From JAJZGK01 sp035538795 (GTDB lineage: Bacteria > Pseudomonadota > Alphaproteobacteria > Rhodospirillales > Magnetospirillaceae): DNA of 64,000 nucleotides. Under the pieces are notes generated by a model. The model was not told the origin of the DNA, did not search any database, and saw only the letters and a program-made list of their open reading frames with translations. Location: contig DATLJS010000033.1 in NCBI GenBank assembly GCA_035538795.1, positions 23,957 to 87,956 of the forward strand. Reading direction: 5' to 3'. Each line of letters begins with the position of its first letter. The stretch's first letter is position 1. Shown piece by piece: positions 60,295 to 64,000 of this stretch. The translations under genes were made by a program, and so were the position numbers.

Positions 60295-63200
60295 GTGCGT
60301 GCTCCAGATCGACGGGTTCCGAAATGTCGGAAGATTTGGCTTTGCTCCGGTGGACCAGACTGAAGACCACCGGAACGAACAGCAGGGTGGCGAAGGTGGC
60401 GACCAACAATCCGCCGATCACGGCGCGGCCCAGGGGGGCGTTCTGCTCGCCGCCGTCACCGAGACCCAAGGCCATCGGCATCATGCCGATAATCATCGCC
60501 AGGGCGGTCATCAGCACCGGGCGGAAACGCACCTGACCGGCCTCCAGGGCGGCTTTCACTGAATCGCCCAACTCCTCCAGCCGTTCCCGCGCGAAGCTGA
60601 CCACCAGGATGGCGTTGGCGGTGGCCACACCCATGCACATGATCGCGCCGATCAGGGCCGGCACTGACAGGCTGGTGCCGGAAATGAACAGCATCCAGAC
60701 GATCCCGGCCAGGGCTCCCGGCAAGGCGGTGATGATCACGAACGGGTCCAGCCAGCTTTGGAAATTGACCACGATCAGCAGATAGATCAGCACCACGGCA
60801 CCCAGCAGGCCGAAGCCAAGACCCGAGAAGGCGGTGGTCATGGTGACGTATTGGCCGCGCAGGACCGCCTTGGTCGCCTTGGGCGCTTCAGGCTGCAATT
60901 CGGCGAGTACCTTGTTGATGTCCGCCGCGACGGCGCCAAGGTCGCGCCCGGCAATGCCGGTAAAAATATCGAGGCTTGGCGTGATGTTGTAGTGGTTGAC
61001 CACGGCGGCAGTGCTGCTGCGTGAGATGCTGCCGAGACCGCCCAGAATCTGGCTGGCGTTGCTCCCCGCGCCCGAGACCGGGATATTGGCCAAATCCTCC
61101 ATGGAGGCGACCATCCGTTCTGGCGTCTGGGCGACCACCGGATAGGTCACGCCGTTCTGCGGATTGAGGAAATAGACAGGCGCCGTCTGCGAGGTGCCGG
61201 CCAGCGCCGTGGCCAGGCTGTTGGTGACATCCCGTTCCGACAGACCAAGCTGGGCCACGCGGCTGCGGTCCACATTGACGTTGAGCTGGGGATAGCTGGT
61301 CGATTGCTGGATACGGGCATCCACCACGCCGGGAATCGCTGCGATCCGATGCAAAAGCTTGCGGGCATAGGCTTCGCTGGCCCTGGCGTTGGGCCCCTGG
61401 ATTTGCACGTCGATGGGGGCCGGAGCGCCGAAATTCAGGATCTGCGCCGTGATGTCGGCGGGCAGGAAGGCGAACTGGGTTCCCGGAAAGGCCTTGGGCA
61501 ATTCTTCACGCAATTGGCGCATGTAAGACGCCGTCGGCCCATGGCCCGAACCCAGCTGGATCAGAATGTCGCCGTCCTGTGGCCCCGTGGTGCCGGAGTT
61601 GTTGTAGATCGAATTGATGATGCTGTAGGGCTGGCCGATATTGTCCACTACCGAGACCAGTTCATTGGCGGGAATGATCTGGCGGATGCGCTTCTCGATC
61701 AGGTCGAACTGGGCCGAGGTATCCTCGATGCGCGTGCCGATGGGAGCCCGGATATGCAATGCCATCGCTCCGGCATCCACCGCCGGAAAGAAGTTCCGTC
61801 CCAGGAACGGCAGCAGCAGCGACGACAGCGCGACCGTCGTCAGAAAGATCGTCACCACCGTTCTCGGGTGGGACAGGGCCTTTTCCAGCAACTGGACATA
61901 GCCTGTACGGAAGCTCTTGAACTTCGCCTCGAAGCCGCGCTGGAAGAGGATCAGGGGATTGCGGGAAGCACCGCTTCCAGATTCGTGAATATGTCCGGGG
62001 CTGTGCGGCTTAAGCATATACATGGCCAGGGTCGGCACCAGGGTCCGCGATAGCAGGAACGAAGCGATCATGGCGAACACCACCGACAGCGCCAGCGGCA
62101 CGAACAGGAAGCCGGAAACGCCAGGCAGAAAGAACATCGGCACGAACACGATGCAGATGGACAGCAACGAGACGAAAGCCGGAGTAACGATCTGCTGCGC
62201 GCCGTCGAAAATGGCCTCAAGCACCGGCTTGCCCTGTTCCAGATGCCAGTTGATGTTCTCGATGGTGACCGTCGCCTCGTCCACCAGAATGCCGACGGCC
62301 AGACTGAGACCGCCCAGGGTCATGATGTTCAGGGTATTGCCGGTGGCCCAAAGCGCGGCGATGGCGGCGAGAACCGACAGCGGGATCGAGATCGAGACGA
62401 TAACGGTGGACCGCCACGATCCCAGGAACAGCAGGATCATCAGCGAGGTCAGTACGGCGGCGATGGCGCCTTCATGGATGACGCCCTGTACGGCGGCTTT
62501 GACGAACAGCGACTGATCCCCGACCGGCACCACTTTCATGGTTTCGGGAAGAAGCTGCTGGATGCCCGGCAACGCATCCTTGACCCCCTGCACAATCGAC
62601 AGGGTCGAGGTCGCGCCGATCTTCAGGATCGACATCAGCACCGAGCGGCTGCCGTCCACATGCACCACATTGGTCTGCGGCGTCGATCCATCCCGGACAT
62701 TGGCGATATCGCGCATATAGATGGTGGCCCCGTTGACGACCTTGATCGGCAGGGCGTTCAACTCTTCGGGCGAACCCGGCGCGTTGTTGAGGCGGATGGC
62801 ATACTGATAATCGCCAACCTTGGCGAAACCAGCCGGAGTGATCTGGGTCTGAGCGGAAATGGCGTCGCTCACGTCCTGGGCCGACAGCCCTTTGGCCTGC
62901 AAGGCGCGAGGGTCCATATCGACCTGAATTTGACGAAGGCTGCCGCCATAGGGATAGGGCAAAGCCGCGCCGGGAATGGTGACCAGCGGCGGGCGGATCT
63001 GGTTGACGCCCAGATCGAACATCTGCCCTTCCGACAGCCCCTTGCCGGACAAGGCGAGCTGAAGAATCGGCACCGTCGCGGCATTGTAATTGACGACGAA
63101 CGGCGGGGTGATGCCGGGCGGCAACATGCGCAGCATGGTCTGGGACACCGACACGACCTGGGAGGTGGCGGTCGGAATGTCGGCGCTGGGATGGAAAAAG

Positions 63201-63484
63201 ATTTTCACGATCCCCATGCCCGGCAGCGACTGGCTTTCGATATGTTCGATATCGTTGACCGTGCTGTTGAGCGCCCGCTCATAGGGGGTGATGACGCGAC
63301 CGGCCATGTCTTCCGGCGACAGGCCGTTATAGGTCCAGGCGATGGCGATGACCGGCAGCCGGATATCGGGAAAAATATCCACCGGCATACGCAGCACCGA
63401 CAGCACGCCCAGGATCAGGATCAGGATCGCCATGACGATGAACGTCAGCGGCCGCGACAATGCGATTCGGACAATTCCAACCAA
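60287..63484 (-). CDS. RND efflux permease with atypical proton-relay residues
   Basis: 1065 residues, twelve helices and two periplasmic loops. The start is TTG at 63484 with GGAGTACGGGAA upstream. TM4 reads AVGILVDEATVTIENINW, so the usual Asp-Asp pair is Asp-Glu, and TM10 reads CMGVATANAILVVSFARE, where AcrB-type pumps have Lys (AKNA). It begins IVRIALSRPLTFIVMAILIL, as in a distinct RND subgroup often paired with NodT-type channels. First gene of the permease-adaptor-channel operon. Substrate unknown. Confidence 0.94.
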   Translation of the reverse strand: MVGIVRIALSRPLTFIVMAILILILGVLSVLRMPVDIFPDIRLPVIAIAWTYNGLSPEDMAGRVITPYERALNSTVNDIEHIESQSLPGMGIVKIFFHPSADIPTATSQVVSVSQTMLRMLPPGITPPFVVNYNAATVPILQLALSGKGLSEGQMFDLGVNQIRPPLVTIPGAALPYPYGGSLRQIQVDMDPRALQAKGLSAQDVSDAISAQTQITPAGFAKVGDYQYAIRLNNAPGSPEELNALPIKVVNGATIYMRDIANVRDGSTPQTNVVHVDGSRSVLMSILKIGATSTLSIVQGVKDALPGIQQLLPETMKVVPVGDQSLFVKAAVQGVIHEGAIAAVLTSLMILLFLGSWRSTVIVSISIPLSVLAAIAALWATGNTLNIMTLGGLSLAVGILVDEATVTIENINWHLEQGKPVLEAIFDGAQQIVTPAFVSLLSICIVFVPMFFLPGVSGFLFVPLALSVVFAMIASFLLSRTLVPTLAMYMLKPHSPGHIHESGSGASRNPLILFQRGFEAKFKSFRTGYVQLLEKALSHPRTVVTIFLTTVALSSLLLPFLGRNFFPAVDAGAMALHIRAPIGTRIEDTSAQFDLIEKRIRQIIPANELVSVVDNIGQPYSIINSIYNNSGTTGPQDGDILIQLGSGHGPTASYMRQLREELPKAFPGTQFAFLPADITAQILNFGAPAPIDVQIQGPNARASEAYARKLLHRIAAIPGVVDARIQQSTSYPQLNVNVDRSRVAQLGLSERDVTNSLATALAGTSQTAPVYFLNPQNGVTYPVVAQTPERMVASMEDLANIPVSGAGSNASQILGGLGSISRSSTAAVVNHYNITPSLDIFTGIAGRDLGAVAADINKVLAELQPEAPKATKAVLRGQYVTMTTAFSGLGFGLLGAVVLIYLLIVVNFQSWLDPFVIITALPGALAGIVWMLFISGTSLSVPALIGAIMCMGVATANAILVVSFARERLEELGDSVKAALEAGQVRFRPVLMTALAMIIGMMPMALGLGDGGEQNAPLGRAVIGGLLVATFATLLFVPVVFSLVHRSKAKSSDISEPVDLEHAHV

Positions 63485-63640
63485 TTCCCGTACTCCGGCC
63501 CGATGTGTCAGGAGTTGCGGCGATCATTCATGTGGGATGATCGCTCGTGGGAATGGTTTACCAAGAATTGCCGTCAGCGATTAGATGGGCTAATCCGAAA
63601 GGGCTTATGAGCAAGAATCATCAATTGGCGATCCCTGAAT

Positions 63641-63670
63641 CAAAAAAGCCTACCGCTGGGGCGGTAGGCT
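63641..63670 (-). terminator. Rho-independent terminator
   Basis: Perfect 10-bp stem AGCCTACCGC / GCGGTAGGCT; on the minus strand it runs into TTTTTTG. It ends the leftward carboxymuconolactone-decarboxylase-family gene. Confidence 0.9.
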
Positions 63671-63702
63671 TCTCGGGGAACATGATAGGGAAAAAACGCC
63701 TG

Positions 63703-64000
63703 TCAGGTCTTGGTAGCCTCGACCACCACCCGCAGGCCATTGAGCGTGCGCGGATAACCTATGAACGGCAGCAGTTGGGTCAGCACATCGATCAGCCTCT
63801 TGCGGTCGTTGCCGACATGCAGATTGGCCAGGACATGCGCCTTGACCTGGGGCTCGCAACCGCCCAGGGCGACCAGCATGCTGAAGGTCAGCAGCTCGCG
63901 CATGGGCAGATCGAGGCCGGTTCTGGTCAGGGTGTCGCCGAAGCAGTTGGCCGACAGGTAATGCTGAAAATGCAGCAGGTCCTCGGGCGATGTGGCGTAT
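63703..64000 (-). CDS. Carboxymuconolactone decarboxylase family protein (5' end outside window)
   Basis: The visible C-terminal ~98 residues read FQHYLSANCFGDTLTRTGLD, then LPMRELLTFSMLVALGGCEP and HVLANLHVGNDRKRLIDVLT: the AhpD-like helical fold with the conserved Cys in the N-C-F-G block and the Glu-Pro-Gln region. Many relatives annotated as CMD are actually peroxidase-like or unknown. The frame stays open to the last base, so the start lies beyond the window. It precedes the efflux operon on the same strand but a terminator intervenes. Confidence 0.9.
   Translation of the reverse strand, partial: YATSPEDLLHFQHYLSANCFGDTLTRTGLDLPMRELLTFSMLVALGGCEPQVKAHVLANLHVGNDRKRLIDVLTQLLPFIGYPRTLNGLRVVVEATKT

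Overview
The window is a high-GC, gene-dense stretch of chromosome from what looks like a free-living, nitrogen-fixing alphaproteobacterium of the Rhodospirillales (a Magnetospirillum/Phaeospirillum-type organism). This is an inference from gene content: a NifA/sigma-54 controlled nif block, a class I PHA synthase, an aa3-type oxidase cluster, a TMAO reductase operon, many RND pumps and chemotaxis/two-component genes. No phage, CRISPR array, rRNA or tRNA was recognised. About 59 protein genes are supported, two of them cut by the window edges (clpA at the left, a carboxymuconolactone-decarboxylase-family gene at the right).

Layout. 1-7.8 kb: end of clpA, a periplasmic binding protein, a Dyp peroxidase, a coiled-coil membrane protein, a glutamine-synthetase-family ligase, a HicB-like orphan and an EamA exporter. 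8.0-9.0 kb: rplM-rpsI with promoter and terminator. 9.2-15.7 kb: CHAP amidase, two unknowns, argC, gamma carbonic anhydrase, a chemoreceptor-response regulator pair and an XRE repressor. 15.9-17.7 kb: arsR-arsC-acr3 with a strong palindromic operator. 17.7-23.6 kb: transglutaminase-like protein, Ser/Thr-rich EF-hand protein, phaC, OmpA-like lipoprotein, MarC protein and a single-domain TIR-like protein. 23.9-28.3 kb: an RND adaptor and permease without an outer-membrane partner.

28.3-33.8 kb: nifIscA-nifU-nifS-nifV-cysE-nifW behind two TGT-N10-ACA NifA sites and an excellent -24/-12 promoter, followed by a hemerythrin-like gene. Together these supply Fe-S clusters, homocitrate and O-acetylserine for nitrogenase assembly. 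The structural genes nifHDK lie elsewhere. 33.8-35.9 kb: a GNAT-like protein and, just upstream, an orphan CD-NTase/SMODS-like protein that appears to have lost catalytic acidic residues. 36.6-43.3 kb: coxB-coxA-ctaB-(small membrane protein)-ctaG-coxC-surf1 with ctaA convergent, i.e. the oxidase subunits, heme O/A synthesis and copper/heme insertion. coxB has a Met in place of the conserved Glu of its CuA loop. 43.4-54.8 kb: a FIST-domain histidine kinase, moaA, the torCDA operon, divergent torR and a soluble hybrid kinase. The torC-torR intergenic region carries an exact copy of the E. coli TorR box.

54.8-57.7 kb: a lower-GC stretch with a 21-bp tandem repeat and a three-hairpin leader in front of a 33-codon frame, an NAD(P)-binding protein and a CPA1 Na+/H+ antiporter. 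57.7-63.5 kb: a complete RND tripartite efflux operon read leftward.

The most unusual items are the degenerate CD-NTase-like gene, the degenerate TIR singlet, the structured antiporter leader, the soluble kinase in the tor locus and the variant CuA site.
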